The notes below the pieces were generated by a model. That model had not been told where the DNA came from. It did not search any database and saw nothing but the letters and a program-made list of their open reading frames with translations. A DNA stretch of 10,790 nt from Candidatus Competibacteraceae bacterium (GTDB lineage Bacteria; Pseudomonadota; Gammaproteobacteria; Competibacterales; Competibacteraceae), in NCBI GenBank assembly GCA_020445045.1, contig JAGRHI010000332.1, forward strand, positions 1 through 10,790. Reading direction: 5' to 3'. This document shows positions 1-7,993 of this stretch, one piece after another. Position numbers and translations under genes: made by a program. Each line of letters begins with the position of its first letter. Position 1 is the stretch's first letter.

Positions 1-48
1 CCGAACCGGCAGGGCTTCACCCCACCCCCGAGCCATATCGATCTCCTC

Positions 49-2916
49 ATGATCCTGAGCCGTTTCCTCAAACCCAAGTGGCAACAAGCCAACCCTGAAA
101 GCCGTAAGCAATCCCTGCGGAATCTGGACAGCAATGATCCGAAACTGCTCGATCTGGCTCGACAGGACCCCGATCCGGCCGTCCGCCGCGCCGCGCTGGA
201 GCGACTCGACGATCTCGATCTATTGCGCCGCATCGCCAACGAGGATACCGACGCGGACCTCCGGGATGCCGCCCAGGCGCGCTACCATGCTTTGTTAGCC
301 GGCAAAGTCGCCGGTGGCCCGACGCTGGCCAGCCGCTTGGAACGCCTGCGAAGCGATCCAGAGGCCAACCTTGTGGAATTTTTACTGCAACAGGCCGCCG
401 AGCCCGAATTGCGGTTGGCGGCGCTGGAACAGATTGACCTGGAATCCACATTGGCCGACATCGCCATCCGGAATTCCCATCCAGACCTGCGGTTGGCGGC
501 GCTGGAGCGTGTGCACGATCCTGAACTGCTCGATCGGATCGCCCGCCAGAGCCGTAACCGCGACAAGCGCCTGCACCGCCGGGCACGGGAACGCTTGGAT
601 GCCCTGCACGCCGAACAGGCGCGTGCCTTGAACCTGGAGCGACTGTGCGCCGAAATGGAACACTTGAACTGGGATGGCGAAAGCGGCCTCAACGCGGGCC
701 GGTTTCCCAAACTGGAACAGGAATGGCGCGAGCAGGAAATCGGCGCCCCACCCGAACTCCAGGCACGCTACGCGCAAGCTCGCGGCCGGTTTCTGGCCGA
801 ACGCCAGGCCAGCGCCAACCGTCGGGCTCAACGGCTGGAACTGCTCGCCACGCTGGAATCCCTGCTGGAACGGCTGCGCCAGCACGGCGAATCCAACTCA
901 GAACTTGACGCGGAGATCCGGTACGCCACCACCGAGGCACCCACCGCCTGGGCCCACCACGGCCCCGCCCAGGATAGCGAAAGCCGGCGGCAAACAGCAC
1001 GATTCCAACAACTGGTTCAAAATATCCAAGAGCAAGAACGCCTCCTGCGGCGCAACCATATTCGTACCGAACGCTTGCGCGAAACGCTGACGCAAGGCGA
1101 AACCTTGCTCCGACAGCCCAGCGAAGTACGCGACACCGATATCAAGCACCTGCGACAGCGCTGGGAAGGGCTGGAACGACCGGAATCGCAAGCCCTTGCC
1201 AACGACCTGCAAAGCCGTTTCGACAGTCTCCTCGACAAACTGCGTGCCCGCCAACAACGACAGATTCAGCATCGTGATCAGGAATGGCAAGACATCCAGG
1301 ATCGGGTGGGCCAGCTCGAAACGGCGGTCGAGGACGGCGAGTTGCAACAGGCCACCCAATTACAGGAGCAAGTCCGTCGCCAGATCAAACACAACATCGG
1401 CCTGAGCCGAGGACAAATGGCGGCGATCGAGGAACGACTACAATCCTGCGCCGCGCGCATCGGCGAACTGCGCGGCTGGCGGCGCTGGGGCGCCAGTCAG
1501 GCTCGCGAGCAACTTTGCGTCACCGCCGAAAACCTGATCGACCTTGACGCCGATCCGGCCGACATTGCCCAGCGCATCCAGCAAGTCCGTACGGCCTGGA
1601 AGGAACTGGACCATCACGAAGGCGGTGCGTCCAAAGGATTATGGAAACGTTTCAACACCGCCTGCGAGCGCGCCTACGCCCCGTGCCAAGCCTATTTCGA
1701 GGCCCAGACCCGCGAGCGCCAGCACAATTTCGACCAGAAAGCGGCGCTTTGCGAGCAACTGGAGCAGTTCGAGGCGGCCACCGACTGGCGACAGGTGGAC
1801 TGGCGCGAGGCCGACCGACTGTGCCGCCGCGCCCGCGAACAATGGCACCAGCTCGGCCCGGTCAACCGCGCCGACCGCAAGGCCATCGACCGTCGTTTCC
1901 AACAGATCCAGCGGCGCTTGGATGCGCACCTCGACATCGAACGTCAACGCGAGCTAACACGGCGCCAGCAGTTGATCCAACAGGTTCAAGAACTGGCGGG
2001 CAACCCCGATCTGCGCGTCGCCGTCGAAACCGCCAAGCTCGCTCAGGCTCAATGGCAGCCCACCGTGCAAGGCGCTTACCGGCAAGAACAAGCATTGTGG
2101 AAGACTTTCCGCGCCGCCTGCGACGCGGTATTTGCCCGTCGTCACAACGAACAGCAAGCCGCCGACGCCGAACGTCAGGCCAATCTGACGCACAAGCTGG
2201 GCTTGTGCGAAGAGATCGAGTCGCTTGCCCTGATCGACCGCGAACAACTGGCGCGGGCAAACACCCGCCTACAGGAAGCGCAACACGAATGGCAAATCAT
2301 CGGGCCGATACCCAGAACCGAACAACGCGCGACCGACCAGCGCTTTGAAGCAGCCGTTCGGCGGTTCACCCAACACGAGAAACTCCTGCACCAGGCCGAT
2401 ATCCAGGAAAGCGTCCAGCACCTGCAACAGCGCGGCCGGCTATGCGCCCGACTGGAAGCCGCATTGGAAACCCAGCGGGATGATACCCTGCTCTCATCGG
2501 CCCACCAGGAGTGGGCGGCCTTGCCGGATCCACCGGCGGCGCTGGCGGCGGCACTGCAACAGCGCTTTGACGCCGCCTGTCAGGCGTTAGAGGGTACTCC
2601 CGATCAAATCCAGGCCGCGCGCGCGCGCCTGGCGCACAACCTGGAGCGCAAGCAAACCTGGTGCGTATGCATGGAAATCGTGGCTGGCGTGGATTCACCG
2701 CCCGAGTTCGCGCCACTGCGGATGGAGTATCAGGTCGCCCGCTTGTCGGCCTCGCTGGCCGGCGCCGCCGCCACAACCGAAGCGCTCTACAATCCTCGTC
2801 AATTGCAGGAACAATGGTGGCTCACCGGCGCGCTACCGGCTGAAGCGGCAGCGGAACTGGATACCCGATTCCTGCGCGCCGCCAGGGTCTGGTGGCAACG
2901 GGAGGAAGAAGTCTGA
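49..2916 (+). CDS. DUF349 repeat protein with HEAT-like N-terminus
   Basis: A 955-residue, highly charged, Glu/Arg/Gln-rich, almost wholly alpha-helical protein with no signal peptide or membrane segment, so probably cytoplasmic. Residues about 28-85 and 115-188 carry HEAT-like units in which LRLAALE-type helices recur (LRLAALEQI, LRLAALERV, VRRAALERL). Residues about 220-470 look like coiled coil. From about 474 (GWRRWG) onward come DUF349-type helical repeats, each with a Trp-containing helix, an RFxxA-like helix and a Cys-Glu-rich helix, at roughly 498-555, 575-627, 645-700, 730-775 and 810-845. DUF349 proteins are a poorly characterised proteobacterial family, and I assign no biochemical activity. 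There is no Shine-Dalgarno sequence before the ATG at 49, and the frame is open to the left edge, so the true start may lie outside the window. The stop overlaps the proposed start of the next gene, suggesting co-transcription. Confidence 0.88.
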   Translation: MILSRFLKPKWQQANPESRKQSLRNLDSNDPKLLDLARQDPDPAVRRAALERLDDLDLLRRIANEDTDADLRDAAQARYHALLAGKVAGGPTLASRLERLRSDPEANLVEFLLQQAAEPELRLAALEQIDLESTLADIAIRNSHPDLRLAALERVHDPELLDRIARQSRNRDKRLHRRARERLDALHAEQARALNLERLCAEMEHLNWDGESGLNAGRFPKLEQEWREQEIGAPPELQARYAQARGRFLAERQASANRRAQRLELLATLESLLERLRQHGESNSELDAEIRYATTEAPTAWAHHGPAQDSESRRQTARFQQLVQNIQEQERLLRRNHIRTERLRETLTQGETLLRQPSEVRDTDIKHLRQRWEGLERPESQALANDLQSRFDSLLDKLRARQQRQIQHRDQEWQDIQDRVGQLETAVEDGELQQATQLQEQVRRQIKHNIGLSRGQMAAIEERLQSCAARIGELRGWRRWGASQAREQLCVTAENLIDLDADPADIAQRIQQVRTAWKELDHHEGGASKGLWKRFNTACERAYAPCQAYFEAQTRERQHNFDQKAALCEQLEQFEAATDWRQVDWREADRLCRRAREQWHQLGPVNRADRKAIDRRFQQIQRRLDAHLDIERQRELTRRQQLIQQVQELAGNPDLRVAVETAKLAQAQWQPTVQGAYRQEQALWKTFRAACDAVFARRHNEQQAADAERQANLTHKLGLCEEIESLALIDREQLARANTRLQEAQHEWQIIGPIPRTEQRATDQRFEAAVRRFTQHEKLLHQADIQESVQHLQQRGRLCARLEAALETQRDDTLLSSAHQEWAALPDPPAALAAALQQRFDAACQALEGTPDQIQAARARLAHNLERKQTWCVCMEIVAGVDSPPEFAPLRMEYQVARLSASLAGAAATTEALYNPRQLQEQWWLTGALPAEAAAELDTRFLRAARVWWQREEEV

Positions 2917-3899
2917 ACCCATCGTCCGGCGACGACGCTCCAGCCCATGACGGCATGCAGCCTGGAGATCTGCTGCTGGCGCTGCTCGCGAACACCGCCT
3001 GGGCGTTCAACTTCATCGCCGGCAAGGCGGGGGTCACTCACTTCCAGCCCTTTCTATTCACCAGCCTGCGTTTTGCCATCCTGTTACTGCTACTGCTACC
3101 GTTTCTGCGCCGAATTCCAGGCCAAATGGGTGGCGTACTGGGCATTGCCCTGGTGCAGGGCGTTCTGCACTTCAGCCTGATCTTCGCCGGTCTGGAAGCG
3201 AGCGGCGACATCGCTTCGGTCGCCATCGCCAGCCAACTTTACGTGCCGTTTTCGACCGTGCTAGCGCTGTTCCTGTTGGGTGAAACCCTGGATGCCCGGC
3301 GGGTAGCCGGCATTGCCCTGGCGTTCGGCGGCGTGCTGGTCATCGGCTTCGATCCAGTGGTATTCCGCCATCTCGATGCCCTGCTTCTGGTCACCGCCGG
3401 CGCGGCGGCGATGGCGCTCGCCACCATCCAGATGCGGCGGTTGCGCGGGGTCGGCGTGTTCGCGCTGCAAGCCTGGATCGCGCTGTGCGCCACTCCGGCA
3501 CTGGCGCTGCTCTCGCTGCTGTTCGAACAGGGACAGTGGACCGCCCTGCGCACGGCGAGCACCCTGGAACTGGCCGCGCCGGTCTATTCCGCCTTGGGCG
3601 CATCCCTGATCGGCCACGGCATCGTCTATTACCTGCTCGGCCGCTATCCGGTCGGGGTCACCACGCCGCTACTACTGCTGAACCCCGTGCTGGCGGTCGC
3701 CTTCGGCGTGCTGCTGTGGGGCGATATCCTGACCTGGAAGCTGGTTTTGGGCGGGGTGATGACCTTGGCCGGCATCGCCAGCATCACCATACCCCCGCCG
3801 AGCCGCGAGGCGGCTTTGGAAGCTCAGCGCGTGGCTGACGGCGAAGGGGCGCCTTCCGCTGGAAGATCGAGCAGTTGCATCGCGAGGGCAAGCAAGTGA
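2892..3899 (+). CDS. EamA/DMT-superfamily permease
   Basis: A 335-residue inner-membrane protein with about ten hydrophobic helices in two EamA-like halves, roughly residues 26-152 and 165-300. Typical family features are the N-terminal helix with LLANTAWAFNFIAGKAG, the Pro-bearing helix SQLYVPFSTVLALFLLGE at the end of the first half, and the matching TTPLLLLNPVLAVAFGVLLWGD in the second. DMT permeases export or import small metabolites such as amino acids, and the substrate is not predictable here. The GTG at 2892 overlaps the upstream gene by 25 bases and gives a 21-residue polar leader; the ATG at 2955 gives a start closer to the usual family length. Neither has a clear Shine-Dalgarno sequence. 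The one strong GGAGG (2901-2905) sits correctly spaced only for a CTG at 2913. The polar C-terminal tail after residue 302 is unremarkable. The gene is convergent with the barrel gene that ends at 3949. Confidence 0.85.
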   Translation: MATGGRSLNPSSGDDAPAHDGMQPGDLLLALLANTAWAFNFIAGKAGVTHFQPFLFTSLRFAILLLLLLPFLRRIPGQMGGVLGIALVQGVLHFSLIFAGLEASGDIASVAIASQLYVPFSTVLALFLLGETLDARRVAGIALAFGGVLVIGFDPVVFRHLDALLLVTAGAAAMALATIQMRRLRGVGVFALQAWIALCATPALALLSLLFEQGQWTALRTASTLELAAPVYSALGASLIGHGIVYYLLGRYPVGVTTPLLLLNPVLAVAFGVLLWGDILTWKLVLGGVMTLAGIASITIPPPSREAALEAQRVADGEGAPSAGRSSSCIARASK

Positions 3900-3948
3900 C
3901 GGAGCGTGGAACACCGCCAATGCCATAAGGCTCGCATCCAGCGCAATC

Positions 3949-5244
3949 TTAAAATGTTAGATTGACCCCGACTAACCATTGATTATCTATATAACGTCCA
4001 AATTCGCTTTGCGCATCGCCGTGATTGACCAAGCCAAGAGCAAATAGATGCGTATTATCATTGGCCGCCAAATCGAAGATAGCAATAAAATTACCGCTGT
4101 CATCATCCAGACTACGGGTATAACGCAGGGTAACATCCAGCTTGTTGCGAATATTGGTATTCAAGAACTGGACAAACATGTAATGACGACGTAGCAAAGG
4201 CAATCGAGGATCAGCGGCCTGCGCCAAAAGCGATGCGACAGACAAGTCACCACCTGCAAAATCAGAACCCAACTGTTCGACCATATCAAAATAATCACGG
4301 GCTTCCTGGTCAGAATAACCCGCGTTGTTGTATATGTATTCGACATTCACAGTAGGACCCGCCGCGAACGTGTAGGCCAATCCAAGCAGGGAAGTCCCAA
4401 AAATGCCATGATCATCCCGCTTGCTGGCCACAAAATCCCAGCCGGGAGGGCTAACACTCTGATAAGGGTAAAGCGCTTGAGTGCCTTGGGAATAGCTACC
4501 TTCACCATACAGCAGCAAGGCATCGGACAAGGTCAATTGAAAATAACCACCTATTTGATTTAGGCCATCCTGCTGGTGCGATAAAATTAAACTACCGTAA
4601 CCGTTTTGGCCAATATAATCCATCTTAATCGCATCCGTGCGTTCGAATTCAGATAAATCGAAATTCACTCCACGACCCTGTGCGACATTACTGATCAAAG
4701 AGAAGGTCAAATTCTGATTGGGTAAATAGATAGCTTGTAGATAATCTCGTCCGCCCAACTCACGAAATGGATCAGAGCGGCCATTATCGACAAAAAAAGG
4801 ATTACTGGGAGAAAATAACATGGAGGGTCCCCACAGCAGCACTTCCCGGCCGTAGGAAACGAAAACTCGATTCGTCAATCCCGCGCGAATTCGCCATTCG
4901 TTGATAAAAGCGGAGCTATCATTCTGGTCGTCATCTTCGCTAGTTGTATCAACATGCTCCCAAATATATTGGAATCGAGGCTTAAGCATCAAATCAATAG
5001 CTTGATAAGACAATGAAAAATCCGGCCGAAACTCAAAAAATAATTCAGCATCATTCAATCGAGCCAATTGATTTCCTGGATTGAAAAAAGTATCGCTGAG
5101 ACCGGTTTGACTATAATAAGATTGAGTGCGTATTACACTATCGAAACTTATCCCATGTTCAGCCAAATCTTCGGATAACGTCGTTGCCAGGACCGTTGCG
5201 GAAAACAGGCAAGACATTGCCAGGAAGAGTGCAACCCTTCGCAT
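3949..5244 (-). CDS. Predicted outer-membrane beta-barrel protein, last gene of Lol-like cassette
   Basis: A 431-residue protein with an N-terminal signal peptide (basic MRR, hydrophobic core, likely cleavage after VLA at about residue 20). The mature part is rich in alternating aromatic and polar residues. It ends in GVNLTF, the C-terminal Phe expected of a BAM-assembled barrel. A segment at about residues 128-165, with YGREVLLWGPSMLFSPSNPF and then a loop with RELGGRDYL, resembles the RQ-x-WG-x-N pattern of DUF1302-like and porin-like barrels. A DUF1302-like family match is inference only. It lies 15 bases downstream of the LolA-like gene and is presumably co-translated; no strong ribosome site is visible before its ATG. 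Position and topology suggest it is the outer-membrane terminus of the exporter. It is the most AT-rich gene of the window: the 60-base block at 5041 has 22 G/C. Confidence 0.72.
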   Translation of the reverse strand: MRRVALFLAMSCLFSATVLATTLSEDLAEHGISFDSVIRTQSYYSQTGLSDTFFNPGNQLARLNDAELFFEFRPDFSLSYQAIDLMLKPRFQYIWEHVDTTSEDDDQNDSSAFINEWRIRAGLTNRVFVSYGREVLLWGPSMLFSPSNPFFVDNGRSDPFRELGGRDYLQAIYLPNQNLTFSLISNVAQGRGVNFDLSEFERTDAIKMDYIGQNGYGSLILSHQQDGLNQIGGYFQLTLSDALLLYGEGSYSQGTQALYPYQSVSPPGWDFVASKRDDHGIFGTSLLGLAYTFAAGPTVNVEYIYNNAGYSDQEARDYFDMVEQLGSDFAGGDLSVASLLAQAADPRLPLLRRHYMFVQFLNTNIRNKLDVTLRYTRSLDDDSGNFIAIFDLAANDNTHLFALGLVNHGDAQSEFGRYIDNQWLVGVNLTF

Positions 5245-5259
5245 AAGACACTATGATAT

Positions 5260-6012
5260 TCAGTGAGTAAGCAATTGGAGGTTGAAGATTCGATCAGGCA
5301 GGGCGACAACCTGGATATTCGAATATTCCAGGGTGGTTTTATTGTTTTTATTAATTTCGTCAATGATAATCATTTTGCTGACAAATGGGATATGTTGCCC
5401 CTGATAATCAATTTGATTGCCGTATTCAAAGGTGGCGCGTTTGAACAGCTTTCCCGACACCGTATAAAATTCGGCCTGTACGCCCACATGGCGAGATTTG
5501 GATACCCAGTAAAGAATCCGGTCGTATGTAACCTGATTCTCGCGAGCGGTCAGTTCCAGTCGGTAACAATTGTCCCCATTGACCATTTCCTCACCGAGAA
5601 GCACCGCCTGATAATCGCCAGCGTAGTTGGTGGCCGCGACATCGCCATTGGAGGCTTGGCCCAACAAGCGCTGACGCGCGGAGATAGGAACGGCCTTACG
5701 CAGACCTGGTTTGATAAACCACATGTTACGCTCCACGGTCAGTAACTTTTGTCCCTTGATCTTGGGCGGTTGCTTGAACTCCACCAGACTATCGTTATCC
5801 CTGGCCTGTACCGTCAGCTCCTGTTTCTGGGTCTCGCCATCATCGACGGCGGTTAGCTTGATCGCCCACTTAATACCCGGCAGGCCGCCGCCGCGAGCAG
5901 CATCGGATTGCTTGAGAATTTCCGCGGGAGAAACATCGTCAGCCCAACTCGGTAACGGTAACCCAAGTACACCGACCGTCAGGAGCAACAACAGAGCGAC
6001 AACATAACGCAT
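5260..6012 (-). CDS. LolA-like periplasmic carrier (outer membrane lipoprotein-sorting protein family)
   Basis: A 250-residue secreted protein. MRYVVALLLLLTVGVLGLPL forms a signal peptide, with likely cleavage after SWA at residue 24, so the mature protein is periplasmic. No lipobox Cys is present. The mature part fits the LolA_like family: an early SPAEILKQSDAARGG helix, then alternating beta strands. The hallmark block NMWFIKPGLRKAVPISARQR (about 97-115) is followed by LLGQASNGDVAATNYAGDY. Such proteins form an open half-barrel with a greasy cavity that carries lipid anchors or other lipids across the periplasm. The ATG at 6012 is chosen because it puts the signal peptide at the N-terminus and has GGAG eight bases upstream. 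An ATG at 6042 that overlaps the permease stop (TGATG) would add ten residues before the signal peptide. Its neighbours are a Lol-like permease and a barrel gene, which support a carrier role between the two membranes. Confidence 0.85.
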   Translation of the reverse strand: MRYVVALLLLLTVGVLGLPLPSWADDVSPAEILKQSDAARGGGLPGIKWAIKLTAVDDGETQKQELTVQARDNDSLVEFKQPPKIKGQKLLTVERNMWFIKPGLRKAVPISARQRLLGQASNGDVAATNYAGDYQAVLLGEEMVNGDNCYRLELTARENQVTYDRILYWVSKSRHVGVQAEFYTVSGKLFKRATFEYGNQIDYQGQHIPFVSKMIIIDEINKNNKTTLEYSNIQVVALPDRIFNLQLLTH

Positions 6013-6020
6013 CTCAATGA

Positions 6021-6024
6021 CTCC
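6021..6024 (-). promoter_or_regulatory. Shine-Dalgarno site fixing the LolA-like start
   Basis: On the minus strand this reads GGAG, eight bases before the ATG at 6012. It favours that start over the overlapping upstream ATG at 6042 and gives a protein beginning directly with its signal peptide. Confidence 0.6.
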
Positions 6025-6041
6025 ATAATGCCCGAAATTCA

Positions 6042-7268
6042 TCAAACATGCCCCATGGCATCGACGATGACCAAGCGTGCCGCGCGCCGCGCGGGTAAAA
6101 GCGAGGCAATCGCCGCCACCAATCCCAAGAAAACAAACGCCTGAATCATCACCCATGGCACAATATCGACCTGCAATAAAACCGCATCCGTATTATTAGG
6201 CGGTATATAGGAAAATTCAGCCTGATTCACCAAAAACGCAACGATAATCGTCACCACCATACCCACCAAACCACCCAACATAATCAGTAACACGCCCTCT
6301 ACCGTAAACAACCAGGAAATATCCCAGCGCCGCATTCCCAGCGAACGCAACGTACCGATTTCACGGGTACGCTCCATAACCGCCATGCTCATGGTATTGA
6401 TAATGCTCATCATCACGATCACGATCACGATCGCGAAAATAAACCCAAATATCATGTCGAATAGACTCTTAACTTGGTTATAGAAACTCGAAAGCTCTTG
6501 CCAAGTCTGGATTTCGAGATCAAAACCAGCCGCGCGCAATTTATCGGTCAGACGTTGTTGAACCACTGCGGTCCGCGCGCGATCGTGCAGCAATACGATC
6601 AAACGATCGGCGCCATGCGTATCGAACAATCGCTGCGCAAATTCGAATGGCAATAACAGCAACTTATCGTTGGTGCCGGCGTTGCCTGTATTATAGGTTG
6701 CGCCGACATCCACATCCAGCGCATTGGTGAGTCCTTCCATCGTGGAAGTCACCAATACCGCATAATCGTTCTGCTTTAAACCCAGCATTTCCGCCAGGTC
6801 AGCGGCGAAAATAGCGGCGTTAGGCCGTGCCGGATCGAGCAAACCACCACGATCGGCGCGAAAATCGCCACGGATAACCATCGTATCGGCCGGCACCATG
6901 CCTTCGCCAATAAAAATGGTCGAAACCTTGCCATTGGACACGATGCCGCTGATGCTCAATCGTGGTGTCACTAAACTTACCATCTCATCTTGCAATAAGA
7001 GCTTGGTGATTTTTTCGATCTCTTCCGCCTTCAACAAAAATTTTTCAGGTTCGAGTTTTCCTTCTCGTAACAATCCTCGCTTCATCAGCGTCAAATGGCC
7101 AAGCCCCTCACCTCGAATGGCTTGATCGGCCAATCCGCCATAAACATTATGAATATAGCCGGAAAAAATACTAATGGCGGCAAATCCCAGGGCGACAGCC
7201 AACACAGTGACGAAACTGCGTCGTTGATTCTTGAGAATATTGCGAAAGCCAAGCTTGAAAAAATTCAC
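6042..7268 (-). CDS. LolC/LolE-like ABC transporter permease (FtsX/MacB-PCD fold)
   Basis: A 408-residue inner-membrane permease with the type VII ABC layout. A first helix at about residues 19-38 is followed by a large periplasmic domain (about 40-268). Three C-terminal helices sit at about 270-293, 321-346 and 368-390. The cytoplasmic loop ERTREIGTLRSLGMRRWDI (about 299-317) is the conserved coupling helix of LolC/E, MacB and FtsX proteins, and the C-terminal LLPARRAARL motif is also typical. These permeases work by mechanotransmission, extracting a substrate from the inner membrane or periplasm rather than moving it through a channel. Only one permease gene is present, so a homodimer is inferred, unlike the LolC-LolE heterodimer. 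The start is GTG, six bases after the ATPase stop, with GGAG at 7278-7281 lying across the end of the ATPase gene. No fused ATPase domain is present, unlike MacB. Confidence 0.9.
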   Translation of the reverse strand: MNFFKLGFRNILKNQRRSFVTVLAVALGFAAISIFSGYIHNVYGGLADQAIRGEGLGHLTLMKRGLLREGKLEPEKFLLKAEEIEKITKLLLQDEMVSLVTPRLSISGIVSNGKVSTIFIGEGMVPADTMVIRGDFRADRGGLLDPARPNAAIFAADLAEMLGLKQNDYAVLVTSTMEGLTNALDVDVGATYNTGNAGTNDKLLLLPFEFAQRLFDTHGADRLIVLLHDRARTAVVQQRLTDKLRAAGFDLEIQTWQELSSFYNQVKSLFDMIFGFIFAIVIVIVMMSIINTMSMAVMERTREIGTLRSLGMRRWDISWLFTVEGVLLIMLGGLVGMVVTIIVAFLVNQAEFSYIPPNNTDAVLLQVDIVPWVMIQAFVFLGLVAAIASLLPARRAARLVIVDAMGHV

Positions 7269-7274
7269 CGCCTT

Positions 7275-7952
7275 CTACTCCATTCCACTGATTCGGCCAT
7301 CTTCGAGACGAATGCGACGCTCCACTTGATCCAGCAAGCGCGGATCGTGAGTGGAAAAGATAAAGGTGACATGATCACGTTGATTCAACTCGCGCATCAA
7401 ATCGATGATCATCCGACTATTGCCGGAATCCAAATTGGCGGTGGGCTCGTCGGCGATGACAAGCGCGGGATCACCAACCAAGGCGCGAGCAATGGCCACT
7501 CGTTGTCGTTGCCCGCCACTCATCTTATCCGGCCGCTTGTTCCAATGGTCTTCCAACCCGACTTCTCGCAGCCGGCTCAATGCCTTGTCCTTGGCTTGGC
7601 TGTATCGCATTCCGCGAATTTGCAGCGGCAACATGATGTTTTCCAGCGCATCCAACACCGGCACTAAATTGAAATTCTGGAATACGAAGCCAATCTTATG
7701 GTTGCGCCGCCGCGCCAATTCATCATCGTCAAGCAAATCCACCCGCTCGTTCGCGAGGTAAATCTCGCCGGTGGTTGGTGCATCGATCAAGCCAATCAGA
7801 TTGAGTAGTGAGGTTTTTCCGCTACCAGATGGTCCCCAGATCGCCACGAACTCCTGGGTTTGAATTTGCAAATCAACATTCCGCAAAGCCTCCACCTGGG
7901 TACTACCCAATTGATAGACTTTGCTGATGTTTCGCATATCCACCAATACCAT
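7275..7952 (-). CDS. LolD/MacB-type ABC transporter ATP-binding protein
   Basis: A 225-residue complete nucleotide-binding domain of the LolD/MacB/FtsE class, cytoplasmic and expected to energise the adjacent permease. Walker A is GPSGSGKT (residues 40-47), the Q-loop is Q92 in FVFQNFNLVP, the signature is SGGQRQ (145-150), Walker B is LVIADE with catalytic Glu169, and the switch His is H202 in FSTHD. All are intact. The LIGLIDAPTTGEI stretch after Walker A and the FNLVPVLDALENIMLPL stretch are typical of the lipoprotein-releasing branch. On the minus strand AGAGG (7960-7964) lies seven bases before the ATG. This is the first gene of the cassette as it now stands. Upstream of it lie only decayed genes, so a promoter for the cassette probably sits within that remnant; I cannot identify it. 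Confidence 0.94.
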   Translation of the reverse strand: MVLVDMRNISKVYQLGSTQVEALRNVDLQIQTQEFVAIWGPSGSGKTSLLNLIGLIDAPTTGEIYLANERVDLLDDDELARRRNHKIGFVFQNFNLVPVLDALENIMLPLQIRGMRYSQAKDKALSRLREVGLEDHWNKRPDKMSGGQRQRVAIARALVGDPALVIADEPTANLDSGNSRMIIDLMRELNQRDHVTFIFSTHDPRLLDQVERRIRLEDGRISGME

Positions 7953-7993
7953 AACAACGCCTCTCTCAATTGGGCGGAAACGATCACTCGATA

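Noticed and set aside
1641..2348. 235-codon plus-strand ORF inside the DUF349 gene
   Set aside because: It is an Arg/Pro-rich out-of-frame shadow typical of high-G+C genes.
3900..3948. Terminator between the convergent permease and barrel genes
   Set aside because: No stem with a T-run could be found on either strand in these 49 bases.
5263..5745. 160-codon plus-strand ORF opposite the LolA-like gene
   Set aside because: It is fully antisense to a well-supported secreted protein, shows no recognisable domain, and its composition follows from the opposite strand.
6410..6436. Tandem CACGAT units
   Set aside because: These simply encode an alternating Ile/Val run in a transmembrane helix of the permease; no sign of a phase-variable tract.
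7095..7667. 190-codon plus-strand ORF opposite the ABC ATPase and permease
   Set aside because: It is antisense to Walker motifs that are plainly coded on the minus strand, with no family resemblance of its own.
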